A DNA stretch of 64,000 nucleotides from Clostridia bacterium (GTDB lineage: Bacteria; Bacillota; Clostridia; Christensenellales; Borkfalkiaceae), in the NCBI GenBank assembly GCA_017407325.1, contig JAFQWV010000005.1:79684-143683 (forward strand), given 5' to 3'. Every line of letters starts with the position of its first letter. Position 1 is the stretch's first letter. Of this stretch, positions 28,822 to 37,516 are shown one piece after another. The position numbers and the translations under genes are program-made. The notes under the pieces are model-generated. The model worked only from the letters and a program-made list of their open reading frames with translations. It did not search any database and was not told the origin of the DNA.

Positions 28822-29856
28822 ATGAAAGACGTTAAAAACGAAAGATTTATAACTATGGGAGAATTGCTTTTAAGACTTTCTCCACCAAACTATGAAAAAA
28901 TCAGAACTACCGACGAATTTAAGGTAACTTACGGTGGTGCAGAAGCAAACGTTGCAGCATCACTATCTAACCTTGGCGTTGACAGCTCGTACTTTACGAT
29001 AGTTCCAGACTCACCAATAGGAAAAGCGGCGATAAGATATCTTCGCTCGTTTGACGTGCACTGCTCACCGTGTCTTTATTCTGACAAAGGAAGAATGGGC
29101 ATATACTTTTTAGAAGAAGGCTTTGGCGTTCGCTCGTCGAGAGTAACTTACGACAGAGAAAATTCTGCGTTCTCGCTTTTTGATTTTTCGACTATCGACT
29201 TTAAAGAAAAATTAAAGGGCTATACTTGGCTACACCTAAGCGGCATCACCCCACCACTATCGAAAAACTGTCGCGACCTTATTTTCTATGCGTTAAAAGC
29301 CGCAAAAGAGCTTGGACTTACGGTAAGCTTTGACTGCAACTTCCGTTCGGCTTTATGGGAATGGCAAGAAGCGCGCGACTGCATTACCGAATATCTTCCG
29401 TACGTTGACGTGCTTTTTGGTATCGAGCCTATTAACCTATTAGATGAAAACGGAAAAGACTTAAAAGACGGACTTTCTATGAATCCAACCTACAAAGAAC
29501 AAGACCGCATTTTCCGTGAACTTTATAAGCGTTATAAATTCAAGGCAATCGGAAGACATATCCGCTACGTCCACTCCGGTAGTGAAAACTCGCTTAAAGC
29601 GTTTATCTGGTACAACGGCGAAACTTACGAAAGCCGTACTTTCAGATTTAATATTTTAGACCGTGTCGGTGGCGGTGATGCGTTCGCAAGTGGTATGATT
29701 TACGCGATAATGCGCGATATGAAGCCTGACGATATTGCTAACTTTGCAGTAGCGTCGTCTGTAATTAAGCACACAATCCACGGCGACTTTAACCTTAACG
29801 ACAACGAAGAATCAATTCAAACAATCGTAAATCAAGAATTTGAAATAAAACGCTAA
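28822..29856 (+). CDS. kdgK: PfkB-family sugar kinase, probably 2-keto-3-deoxygluconate kinase
   Basis: This is a ribokinase-fold carbohydrate kinase of 344 aa. GGAEANVAASLSNLG near the N terminus and the catalytic DRVGGGDAFASG near the C terminus are PfkB signatures. The opening GELLLRLSPP and the FDCNFRSALW segment resemble KDG kinases of pectin and hexuronate breakdown. No other pectin gene is adjacent, so the substrate is inferred. The ribosome site before the chosen start is weak. Confidence 0.8.
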   Translation: MKDVKNERFITMGELLLRLSPPNYEKIRTTDEFKVTYGGAEANVAASLSNLGVDSSYFTIVPDSPIGKAAIRYLRSFDVHCSPCLYSDKGRMGIYFLEEGFGVRSSRVTYDRENSAFSLFDFSTIDFKEKLKGYTWLHLSGITPPLSKNCRDLIFYALKAAKELGLTVSFDCNFRSALWEWQEARDCITEYLPYVDVLFGIEPINLLDENGKDLKDGLSMNPTYKEQDRIFRELYKRYKFKAIGRHIRYVHSGSENSLKAFIWYNGETYESRTFRFNILDRVGGGDAFASGMIYAIMRDMKPDDIANFAVASSVIKHTIHGDFNLNDNEESIQTIVNQEFEIKR

Positions 29857-29935
29857 ACGCGTTAAAAATGTAAAATAATCGACTTATTTAACGACTTTTG
29901 CGTTTTTTGTCAATTAAAATAATACGTTAATCACG

Positions 29936-30055
29936 GAACGCGCTAGCGTTCACGACCACAATGAAAAACTTGTTTTTTCAAATCATGCAACAACGTTGCA
30001 AATCATGCTAACTGACAAGTTAGCAAATCACGCAAGCAATGCTTGCAAATCATCA
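29936..30055 (+). repeat. Hairpin array D (linker CAAATCATG)
   Basis: It begins with GAACGC/GCGTTC, then the core-like ACGACCACAATG. Hairpins follow (GAAAAAC/GTTTTTTC, CAAC/GTTG, CTAAC/GTTAG, CAAGC/GCTTG), joined by AAATCATG or AAATCACG. It ends about 10 bases before the ribosome site of the HIT gene, so it lies in the leader if transcription comes from upstream. Confidence 0.85.
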
Positions 30056-30078
30056 AGTAATTTTAGGAGAAAATAATT

Positions 30079-30504
30079 ATGAAAGATACAAATTGCGCAT
30101 ACTGTATGCGTGGTGAACTTTTAGATAAATTTGGCATTTTCGTTTGCGACTTGGAAGTTTCGTCTTTAATTCTTTTTAAAGAACAGTCTAAGCGCGGTAG
30201 ATGTATCGTAGCGTACAAAGACCACGTTAGCGAAATCGTAAACATATCCGATAGCGAAAGAGACGCTTTTTTCAAAGACGTTAACCGTGCGGCAAAAGCA
30301 ATTCACAAAATTTTTGCGCCGGATAAGCTCAATTACGGTATGTACGGCGACACGGGTTGTCACCTACATATGCACCTTTGCCCTAAATACTCTGGTGGTG
30401 ACGAATGGGGTGGAATTTTTCAGATGAATCCACAAAAAACTTATCTTGAAGACGCTGAATACCAAAAAATGATTGACGACCTAAAAAAGGAATTAGGCAA
30501 GTAA
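30079..30504 (+). CDS. HIT-family nucleotide hydrolase/transferase
   Basis: This 141-aa protein has the histidine triad as HLHMHLCPK near residue 95 and an N-terminal CXXC (CAYC) as in zinc-binding Hint-like members. Family members hydrolyse nucleotide phosphoramidates and related dinucleotides. AGGAGAAAAT lies before the start. The next gene begins 17 nt downstream, so the two are probably cotranscribed. Confidence 0.88.
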   Translation: MKDTNCAYCMRGELLDKFGIFVCDLEVSSLILFKEQSKRGRCIVAYKDHVSEIVNISDSERDAFFKDVNRAAKAIHKIFAPDKLNYGMYGDTGCHLHMHLCPKYSGGDEWGGIFQMNPQKTYLEDAEYQKMIDDLKKELGK

Positions 30505-30521
30505 TTTTTTAAAGGAAGATT

Positions 30522-31748
30522 ATGGCACATAACGTTATTGTAGAAGCAAAAAGATGCTTAAATTGTAAAAACCCACAGTGTATGAAGGGTTGCCCTATTT
30601 CAACTAATATTCCAAGCTTTATCTCGACATTACTAAGTGGAAATATACAAAAGGCCGGAAAGCAACTTTTTGATAACAATCCACTATCAGTCGTTTGCTC
30701 GATGGTATGTAACCACGAAAAACAATGTCAAGGACATTGCGTTTTGGGAATTAAAGGTCACCCCGTTGAAATTAGCACGATTGAAAATTACGTTTCCGAG
30801 CGTTATCTTGACAATTTAGAACTTGAAAAAGCAGAGCCTAACGGAATAAAAGTTGCCGTCGTTGGCGCAGGCCCTGCCGGTATTACCATTTCTATAAAAA
30901 TGGCTCAGCTTGGTTATGACGTAACCGTATTTGAAAGCAAGCCTAAAATTGGTGGCGTGTTGCGCTTTGGAATACCTGAGTTTAGACTTCCAAAGTCTAT
31001 TTTAGATCGCTATGAAAAGCTTATGCGAAAGCTCGGCATTAAAATCAAGCCAAACATTACTATCGGTAAGACTTTTGGCGTTGAAGAGCTATTCCGCGAC
31101 GGATTTAAAGCAATTTCTATCGGTACGGGCGTAACGTATCCGAACACTTTGAATATTAAAGGCGAAACACTTGCGCACGTTCATTATGGCGTGCATTATT
31201 TAAAAAGCCCTGAAAGTTACGTTTTAGGTAATAATTTAGTCGTTATCGGTGGCGGTAACGTAGCGATGGACGTTGCCAGAACTGCTATGCGCCAAGGCGT
31301 AAAAAACGTTAAAATTACTGTTCGCTCGAACAACTTATCTGCAAATAAAGAAGAGTCGGAATACGCCGAAATTGAAGGCGCAGAATTTATGTATAACCTA
31401 GCCCCTATTGAAATTACCGACGACGGAGTTATATTTAAAAAGACGGTAACGAGCGAAGACGGAAAAGTTAATTACACTGATGAAACTTACCTTGAAAAGT
31501 GTGATAGCGTTATAATTTGTATATCTCAAAAACCGTCTAACCTGATTTTAACGCAAACGAAAGGTCTTGAAATAAACGAAAAAGGTCTTGCAAAAATCAG
31601 CCCTGACGGCGTTACGTCAAGACCTGGAATTTTTGCATCTGGCGACGTTGTTAAAGGCGCAAAGACCGTTGTTGAAGCAGTTGAAACTTCTAAGCGAGTT
31701 GCTCTTGCAATGGACGAATATTTAAAAAGTTTACCAAAAGATAATTAA
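30522..31748 (+). CDS. GltD/NfnB-like FAD, NAD(P) and Fe-S oxidoreductase
   Basis: This 408-aa flavoprotein resembles the small subunit of glutamate synthase. The N-terminal domain has cysteines that bind Fe-S clusters (CLNC, CMKGC, then CNHEKQCQGHC). An FAD Rossmann motif, VVGAGPAGIT, lies near residue 113, and a second Rossmann motif for NAD(P), VIGGGNVAMD, near residue 243. No gltB large subunit is beside it, so it is a free-standing member that may pass electrons to another partner. AAAGGAAG precedes the start. Confidence 0.85.
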   Translation: MAHNVIVEAKRCLNCKNPQCMKGCPISTNIPSFISTLLSGNIQKAGKQLFDNNPLSVVCSMVCNHEKQCQGHCVLGIKGHPVEISTIENYVSERYLDNLELEKAEPNGIKVAVVGAGPAGITISIKMAQLGYDVTVFESKPKIGGVLRFGIPEFRLPKSILDRYEKLMRKLGIKIKPNITIGKTFGVEELFRDGFKAISIGTGVTYPNTLNIKGETLAHVHYGVHYLKSPESYVLGNNLVVIGGGNVAMDVARTAMRQGVKNVKITVRSNNLSANKEESEYAEIEGAEFMYNLAPIEITDDGVIFKKTVTSEDGKVNYTDETYLEKCDSVIICISQKPSNLILTQTKGLEINEKGLAKISPDGVTSRPGIFASGDVVKGAKTVVEAVETSKRVALAMDEYLKSLPKDN

Positions 31749-31756
31749 AAAAAGTA

Positions 31757-31785
31757 GCGCGATAACACGGTTATCGCGCGTTTTT
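31757..31785 (+). terminator. Terminator after the GltD-like gene
   Basis: GCGCGATAA and TTATCGCGC form a perfect stem followed by GTTTTT. Confidence 0.85.
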
Positions 31786-31860
31786 GTATAAATTTTTGCT
31801 ATAAAAATATACAATTCGTCATAATTTAATAACAATTTAGCACCGTTAAAAATTTAGGTA

Positions 31861-31889
31861 TTGACACTATGTTTTCTTTGTGTTATAAT
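31861..31889 (+). promoter_or_regulatory. Consensus sigma-A promoter for the Glu-Pro repeat gene
   Basis: Exact TTGACA and exact TATAAT are separated by 17 bases. This is the best promoter in the window. Confidence 0.85.
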
Positions 31890-31923
31890 TTTTAGCGTAT
31901 GAAATCTTTTTAAGGGGTAAAAA

Positions 31924-32808
31924 ATGGAAGAAGAAATAAAGAACCTTGACGATATGGCTAGCGAAAATCTCGAAGAGCCTATCGAAGAACCTATCGAAGA
32001 GCCTATCGAAGAGCCTATCGAAGAGCCTGCAGAAGAACCAGCTGAAGAACCTGCGGAAGAGCCTACGGAAGAGCCTGCCGAAGAACCTGCGGAAGAACCT
32101 ATCGAAGAACCTGCCGAAGAGCCTACGGAAGAACCTGCAGAAGAACCTACGGAAGAACCTGCCGAAGAGCCTACGGAAGAACCTGCTGAAGAGCCTGCAG
32201 AAGAACCTACGGAAGAAGAAATAGAAGAGCCTGCGGAAGAACCTGCCGAAGAGCCTGCGGAAGAACCTATCGAAGAACCTGCCGAAGACTCTATCGAAGA
32301 TCCTACGGAAGAAGAAATAGAAGAACCTATTGAGGAACAACCTGTAAAACCTGCAAGAGAGTTGCCTGTTTTTGAAGAAGATGAAGAAGACGATAACGAC
32401 GATTTTGTTCCAGCGCCAATTCATACAAGACCAAGACGCTTAGATGATGAGGACTTAGACAGAATGTTCGAGCCGGTTGATGAAGACGAACTTCCTAAAA
32501 AGAAAACGAAAAAGAAGAAAAACAAGAAAAAGAGAAAGGCAATGGACCCTACGGTACAACCTGTCAAGGCAGGAAAGCTATTTATAGCACAATTGCTTAT
32601 TAAAATTCCAATTATCGGCATCATTTTTGCACTTATCTTTGCAGTTAACAAAAAAGCAAACAAGAATATCAGAACTTATGCAAAGCTTGCATTTTTATGG
32701 CACGCAATCGGACTTGCATTATTTATATTCTTCTTGGCAACAGACGGATTCGGCTACTTAATCAGTTGGATATTTGATTTGTTTAATATAAAAGGAATTA
32801 AATTCTAA
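31924..32808 (+). CDS. Glu-Pro repeat membrane protein of unknown function
   Basis: This 294-aa protein has four zones. Residues 17-139 are about thirty units of EEPx (x is Ile, Ala or Thr). Residues 140-190 are acidic. Residues 192-206 are Lys-rich. The C terminus holds two hydrophobic helices (about 219-241 and 255-275). There is no signal peptide. The repeat should form an extended, highly acidic polyproline-like rod, probably on the cytoplasmic side. The consensus promoter suggests high expression. I do not recognise the family. Its length must vary by repeat slippage. Confidence 0.8.
   Translation: MEEEIKNLDDMASENLEEPIEEPIEEPIEEPIEEPAEEPAEEPAEEPTEEPAEEPAEEPIEEPAEEPTEEPAEEPTEEPAEEPTEEPAEEPAEEPTEEEIEEPAEEPAEEPAEEPIEEPAEDSIEDPTEEEIEEPIEEQPVKPARELPVFEEDEEDDNDDFVPAPIHTRPRRLDDEDLDRMFEPVDEDELPKKKTKKKKNKKKRKAMDPTVQPVKAGKLFIAQLLIKIPIIGIIFALIFAVNKKANKNIRTYAKLAFLWHAIGLALFIFFLATDGFGYLISWIFDLFNIKGIKF
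31972..32338. repeat. 12-bp tandem coding repeat
   Basis: Units close to GAAGAACCTGCC and GAAGAGCCTATC are repeated about thirty times in frame, encoding EEPx. Synonymous differences (GAA/GAG, CCT, GCA/GCC/GCT/GCG) show it is not a recent single expansion. Confidence 0.9.
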
Positions 32809-32838
32809 TAAATTGCAATCGTCGATTGCATAAATTAA
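32808..32838. repeat. Single hairpin unit of the array family
   Basis: TGCAATC and GATTGCA pair around a GTC loop, flanked by ATAAATT on the left and ATAAATTA on the right. It looks like one unit of the array C type, just after the Glu-Pro repeat gene. Confidence 0.55.
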
Positions 32839-32887
32839 TTAATCGTTTATCCGTTAAGAAAATTTTTGTTAAATTTAGATAAAGTAC

Positions 32888-32916
32888 TTAACAAAACTAA
32901 AAATTTGTGTTATAAT
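32888..32916 (+). promoter_or_regulatory. Promoter for the DUF4177-like gene
   Basis: TTAACA and an exact TATAAT are 17 bases apart, about 30 bases before the start codon. Confidence 0.7.
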
Positions 32917-32948
32917 TATGACGATAATAAAATTTTCGGAGAAATAAC

Positions 32949-33179
32949 ATGAAAATTTATAAAGTTGTACCATATGCTGGCACGGTAGTTTTAAGAAAAG
33001 GAGAACTCGCTCAAGATGCAGTCGTAAGATATTTCGACGTTATCAATCAAGAGTGTGTTGACGGTTGGGAATTTTTAAACCTTTGCCCTATCACCGTTAC
33101 AAGACGACTTGGAAGATTGAGATCTCGCAATGAAACGTATCATGCGTTTATCTTTACTAAGGAACAAATAGACGAATAA
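32949..33179 (+). CDS. Small DUF4177-like protein
   Basis: This is a 76-aa cytoplasmic protein. The opening KIYKVVPYAG, the central VINQECVDGWEFLNLCPITV and the closing YHAFIFTKE resemble the short DUF4177 fold, where a GWE turn is typical. It has its own promoter and terminator, so it is monocistronic. Function unknown. Confidence 0.65.
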   Translation: MKIYKVVPYAGTVVLRKGELAQDAVVRYFDVINQECVDGWEFLNLCPITVTRRLGRLRSRNETYHAFIFTKEQIDE

Positions 33180-33181
33180 TT

Positions 33182-33220
33182 AAAAGCGATTTGCAAAAAA
33201 TTTTGCAAATCGCTTTTTTT
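33182..33220 (+). terminator. Terminator before the acyl-ligase cluster
   Basis: AAAGCGATTTGCAAAA pairs with TTTTGCAAATCGCTTT and is followed by a run of T. It insulates the next operon. Confidence 0.88.
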
Positions 33221-33305
33221 ACGGCTAATTTTAGGATATTACTGCTTAGACGGTAATATTTTTTTTGACAATTTTTGTATGGTACAAATTTTTAACTAAA
33301 AAGTG

Positions 33306-33334
33306 TTGTAATTTGTCGAATTTTGTTATATAAT
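33306..33334 (+). promoter_or_regulatory. Promoter of the acyl-ligase/acyltransferase cluster
   Basis: TTGTAA and an exact TATAAT are 17 bases apart. The leader to the start at 33418 is about 77 bases. Confidence 0.65.
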
Positions 33335-33417
33335 GATAAGCAAGTTTATTATTACATAAGTAATGGTATAAGATAGTGTATTTAGTAGCGCGCGTAGGCA
33401 CGCGTAAAGGTTAATAG

Positions 33418-35334
33418 ATGAAACTAACTAACGTAGGTAATTTTAACGATATCGCATCTTTTGTAAAAGACAAAACGGAAAGATTTTGCAAAGAAGAAAA
33501 GACTTTAAAGTCGCTTTTTTATTATATGTTTTCCGAAAGGGATAATATTTTTTCTGAAACAAGCGACGGTTTTCGCATAAAAAAGACGACGTACGGCGAA
33601 TGTTTTGACAGCATTTTGCAAACTATCCCCGTTTTGAAAGAAAAAATAAAAGCGCCTAAAAACTCAATAGTTGGGTTATATTTACAAAACTCACCCGATT
33701 TTATCAAGTTACTATGGGCAATTTTGGGCGCAGGCTATCGCCCACTTCTTATGAATTTAAGACTTTCTAAAAGCGTTTTAGAAAACATTTTAAAAGATAA
33801 TAACGTAGCTTGTGTAATAACTGATAGCGAAGTTTTTTCTATTGAAACTATAACGATTTCAGAAATTTTAAACTTTCAAAGTGAAAAAACTACCGACGTT
33901 TCAGACTTTTCTGACGAAATAATTTTTATGTCAAGTGGAACGAGCGATAGTGTTAAACTCTGTTTTTATAACGGAGAAAACTTTTTTTATCAAGTTTGCG
34001 ACAGCTTGACAATTATTGAAAACTGCCCTGACATAAAAGAGCATTACGAAGGCGAGCTTAAGCAGCTTTGCCTGCTACCTTTTTATCATATTTTCGGATT
34101 TGTAGCAGTATATATCTGGTTCGGATTTTATTCAAGAACTTTCGTGTTTTTGAAAGATTTATCCCCTGAAACGCTTGTAAACACCATAAAAAAGCATAAA
34201 GTAACGCACGTTTTTGCTGTTCCACTTGTTTGGGAAACCGTTTACAAAAAAGCACTTGGCGTTATAAAATCGCGTGGTGAAAAGACTTATTCTAAGTTTA
34301 AAAAAGGCCTGAAAATCTCGTTAAAGGGTGGGTTTTTAGGAAAACTTATCCGTAAAAATGCGCTTAAAGAAGTGCGCGACAACATTTTTGGCGAAAGCAT
34401 AAAATTCTTAATCAGCGGTGGTAGCAGTATCAAAAAAGAAGTGCTTGAATTTTTTAACGGCATTGGCTATCATATGGCAAACGGATACGGTATGACCGAA
34501 GTTGGGATAACGTCGGTTGAACTTTCGTCAAAATCTAACGTTTTATGCTCTGGAACTATCGGAAAGCCGTTTACTTATTCTAAATATGAAATTGATAAAA
34601 ACGGCGAACTGTTGATAAAAAGTAAAACTCGCGCGTTTAAAATCGTAGAAAATGGCGTTGAAAAAACAACTGATTTCGACGAATTTTTCAAAACTCGTGA
34701 CTTAGCACGACTTGACGGTAATAGATACTTTATTGACGGCAGATTAGACGATTTGATTATTGCAAGCGACGGCGAAAATATCAATCCACAAATAATTGAA
34801 ACTAATCTAAATATCCCCGACGCAGACGGTTTTTCAGTATTTTGCGACAAAGACAGTCAACCGATACTTTTAATTAGTTCAAGAAGTTGCAACACTAAAG
34901 AAAAATACGACTTTCTTTACAAAAAAGCAACCGAAAGTTTAAAAGTGCTACACCTTGAAAAAGTCGTTAAAAAAATAGCGATTACGAAAGATTCGTTAAT
35001 GTTAGGAAACGAATTTAAAGTCAGTCGCAAAAAACTTGCAAAGCGCTATGATAACGGTGAAATAACCGTTATCGGTGAAAATCCTAAGGCTTTTGAAAAT
35101 ATTTCAGACGAGCTTGCCACCGAAATAAAAGATATTTTCTCAAGGGTTTTGAAAAAGCCTATAAGCGAAATTGATATAAACGCCGACTTTTTCATCGACC
35201 TTGGTGGTACGAGCTTAGATTATTTTGAGCTTTTAAACGAAATAAAATTGAAATATTCAACTGATATTCCTGAAAACAACGGAAAAACATTGTCAACCGT
35301 AAAAGAATTTTACGAATTTATAAAAAATATTTAA
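33418..35334 (+). CDS. Acyl-AMP ligase fused to a C-terminal carrier protein
   Basis: This 638-aa protein of the ANL superfamily should activate a carboxylic acid as acyl-AMP and load it on its own carrier domain. The adenylation part has NGYGMTEVG, a TRDLA turn and a GRLDDLI hinge. The ATP loop near residue 178 (SSGTSDSVK) is diverged from the usual SGTTGxPKG. The last 75 residues are an acyl carrier domain with the phosphopantetheine Ser in DLGGTSLDY. AAAGG lies before the start. First gene of the cluster; two copies of repeat family R separate it from the transporter gene. Substrate unknown; a fatty or other aliphatic acid is the likeliest inference. Confidence 0.85.
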   Translation: MKLTNVGNFNDIASFVKDKTERFCKEEKTLKSLFYYMFSERDNIFSETSDGFRIKKTTYGECFDSILQTIPVLKEKIKAPKNSIVGLYLQNSPDFIKLLWAILGAGYRPLLMNLRLSKSVLENILKDNNVACVITDSEVFSIETITISEILNFQSEKTTDVSDFSDEIIFMSSGTSDSVKLCFYNGENFFYQVCDSLTIIENCPDIKEHYEGELKQLCLLPFYHIFGFVAVYIWFGFYSRTFVFLKDLSPETLVNTIKKHKVTHVFAVPLVWETVYKKALGVIKSRGEKTYSKFKKGLKISLKGGFLGKLIRKNALKEVRDNIFGESIKFLISGGSSIKKEVLEFFNGIGYHMANGYGMTEVGITSVELSSKSNVLCSGTIGKPFTYSKYEIDKNGELLIKSKTRAFKIVENGVEKTTDFDEFFKTRDLARLDGNRYFIDGRLDDLIIASDGENINPQIIETNLNIPDADGFSVFCDKDSQPILLISSRSCNTKEKYDFLYKKATESLKVLHLEKVVKKIAITKDSLMLGNEFKVSRKKLAKRYDNGEITVIGENPKAFENISDELATEIKDIFSRVLKKPISEIDINADFFIDLGGTSLDYFELLNEIKLKYSTDIPENNGKTLSTVKEFYEFIKNI

Positions 35335-35347
35335 TTTAAAAATTAAA

Positions 35348-35467
35348 TGGCTTAGATACAAGCAAGAGAAGGCTCGCTGAGGTTGAGCGGATTGGATAGA
35401 CCTTGTCGGTCATCCAAGTCGTGAAGCCTAAGCAGAAACGCACTATTGCGCCGTTTATAAGACTTTT
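35348..35467 (+). repeat. Structured repeat family R, copy 4
   Basis: About 120 bases, nearly identical to the next copy. It keeps AAGGCTCGCT, the GGATAGACC/GGTCATCC hairpin, GCTGAGGTT opposite AAGCCTAAGC, and CAGAAACGC. It begins 14 bases after the ligase stop codon. Confidence 0.75.
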
Positions 35468-35470
35468 AAA

Positions 35471-35593
35471 AAAGGCTTAGATACAAGCAAGAGAAGGCTC
35501 GCTGAGGTTGAGCGGATTGGATAGACCTTGTCGGTCATCCAAGTCGTGAAGCCTAAGCAGAAACGCACTATTGCGCCGTATATAAGACTTTTA
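35471..35593 (+). repeat. Structured repeat family R, copy 5, in the transporter leader
   Basis: A tandem duplicate of copy 4 with almost no change; at the 3' end GTTTATAAG became GTATATAAG, which restores pairing with GATAC on the 5' side. It ends directly at the AGGAG ribosome site of the transporter gene, so it would fold in that gene's leader. Confidence 0.75.
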
Positions 35594-35605
35594 GGAGAAA
35601 TAAAT

Positions 35606-37516
35606 ATGGTAAAATCACTAGACAAAAAATGGAAAGAGTTTCTATACGCTTTCACCGGCTTTGGACCTAACTTTTTAATGGTCCTTATGGGCGCGTACTT
35701 TACAGACGCGATAAACCCTGCTGCGCTTGGAATGACTCAAACGCACCAAGCAATCGCGCAAGGCACGTGCTTTATTTTGCCTGCAATATTCCCTATTTTA
35801 TACGCACTTGCAAAGGCGTTTGACGGAATTATTGACGTACCGTTTGCACACATAACGGATACTTTATCCACTAAGTGGGGCAGAAGAAGACCAGCGATTG
35901 CAGTATGTATGATTCCTATGGCTTTAGCGTATGCAATGCTTTGGCTACCTATCGGCGGTGCTAGTGGACAATTATTAAATACTATCTGGATATTTTTCTG
36001 GTGTCTAGTATTCTTCTCAACCTACACTATGTGCTTAATCGCGTTCTACGGCTCGTTATCAACGACTTGCTGTGACGAGCCACAAAGATTGAGAGTATCG
36101 GGCTACAAGTCGTTTTTTGACACTATTTCATACTGTTTAGTATACGCACTTGTTCCACTTCTTTTAGACGGATTAAACGTAAATATTGACAAGTTCGCCT
36201 TATTTTCGTTACCGCTTATGGCAACGATTACCATTCCGCTATTTTTAATTAAAGAAGGCGAAAAGTACGGTTATCCTGAAAACGACGGACTAAAACCAGA
36301 AAAGCTTTCAATAATACAAAGTATCAAACTTACTTTCGGAAACAAGCTTTATATGCGTTTTCTATTAGTACATAGCTGTACTTTCTTTGGACTTCAAATG
36401 TTCCTTGTAGGTATGAACGCAATGCTTATCGGTGGTATGGGCTTTAACGGTGGACAAATGGCGCTTGCAAACACCTGCGCGTTTGCGCCTGTTCCTATTA
36501 TGCTTTACCTATTTAATAAGTTAAAAGCAAAAAAAGGCTTGCGCTTTACCTACCAAACATGTCTAATTTCGTTTGCTATTGCGATAATGAGCTTCTTTAT
36601 CGGCTCGAATTTCGTAGTTGGATACAACAATAAAGCCCTTCAAATGATTATTGCTTGCGTTGGTGGTGTCTTCGGAAGTTGGTCGATTGGTGCGTTCTTT
36701 ATGATGCCGTTACTCGTTCCTGCACAAATTTCAAGCGTTGAAGAAAAAGTCACCGGACAAAATCACTCGGCAATGTACTTTGCAGCGCAAGCACTTGTAA
36801 CAAGTATTATAGGTGCGATTTCAGGCTCGCTTATCTACGAAGTTATAAAAATGCTATTCATTTCAAAGGACGCTAGCGGTATCGTTTGGGCTGAAAACCA
36901 ATTAACAGCCTCGGAGCTTTTCGGGGTAAGCGAAGCAAGCGTGTTCAACCTTGGCACGATGCTCGTTCCGTTTATCGTTAGTTTCGTTTGCATTTTAGGC
37001 TTTATTTGGGCGTTCAAAATGCCAAAAGATTACAGCCCACACCTTGTTGCAAAAGAACTTAAAAAGCAAAATCCGTCTTTAGATATTTCCGCTTACGAAA
37101 CGCCTGAAAGCGATAACGTAACACAAGAAAAAGGCGAAATTTTGTTCGTACAAATAGGTTTATCAATATTATCTGGATTTATCTTTGGGTTTATCTGGAC
37201 GGCGTTTTTACTTAAGTCGCTTAAAGAACTTATCGACAGCAAAAAGACGGCTTTAAAATGGATATTGTCTTGCTTTGTTCCATTTGCAGGAATTTACTTT
37301 ACGGTAAAAGCGCACAAAGCGTTAGATGAAAAATTAAAGTCAAGCGGCAAAAAGGCTTGTGGAAACGTAGTATTACATATTATTTTGGGAATACTTTTCC
37401 CACTACTTTCTATAAATATCATTTCGTTAAGTTTATTACAAACAAGTATAAACAGACTTTATAACCAAGACGAAATGGGCGAAAGTCAAGTAACTCAAGA
37501 AAAGGTTTCAGCGTAA
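35606..37516 (+). CDS. MFS transporter of the GPH/MelB (MFS_2) type
   Basis: This 636-aa protein has twelve or more transmembrane helices. FAHITDTLSTKWGRRRP near residue 85 is the MFS_2 loop motif (Asp, then WGRRRP) typical of sugar:cation symporters and of lysolipid-type MFSD2 relatives. The C terminus carries an extra 120-residue tail with two or three more hydrophobic stretches. The start is set at 35606, with TTAGGAG upstream; the longer frame runs back into repeat R. Its stop overlaps the next start (TAATG). Its position among acyltransferases suggests that it moves a lipid or an acylated or glycosylated compound, an inference. Confidence 0.85.
   Translation: MVKSLDKKWKEFLYAFTGFGPNFLMVLMGAYFTDAINPAALGMTQTHQAIAQGTCFILPAIFPILYALAKAFDGIIDVPFAHITDTLSTKWGRRRPAIAVCMIPMALAYAMLWLPIGGASGQLLNTIWIFFWCLVFFSTYTMCLIAFYGSLSTTCCDEPQRLRVSGYKSFFDTISYCLVYALVPLLLDGLNVNIDKFALFSLPLMATITIPLFLIKEGEKYGYPENDGLKPEKLSIIQSIKLTFGNKLYMRFLLVHSCTFFGLQMFLVGMNAMLIGGMGFNGGQMALANTCAFAPVPIMLYLFNKLKAKKGLRFTYQTCLISFAIAIMSFFIGSNFVVGYNNKALQMIIACVGGVFGSWSIGAFFMMPLLVPAQISSVEEKVTGQNHSAMYFAAQALVTSIIGAISGSLIYEVIKMLFISKDASGIVWAENQLTASELFGVSEASVFNLGTMLVPFIVSFVCILGFIWAFKMPKDYSPHLVAKELKKQNPSLDISAYETPESDNVTQEKGEILFVQIGLSILSGFIFGFIWTAFLLKSLKELIDSKKTALKWILSCFVPFAGIYFTVKAHKALDEKLKSSGKKACGNVVLHIILGILFPLLSINIISLSLLQTSINRLYNQDEMGESQVTQEKVSA

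Noticed and set aside
31867..32424. 185-aa minus-strand frame rich in Arg-Phe repeats
   Set aside because: It is the complement of the Glu-Pro coding repeat, with no start signal; the plus-strand gene has a consensus promoter and ribosome site.
35528..35605. N-terminal extension of the MFS transporter
   Set aside because: These codons lie in repeat R copy 5, and AGGAG precedes the ATG at 35606.
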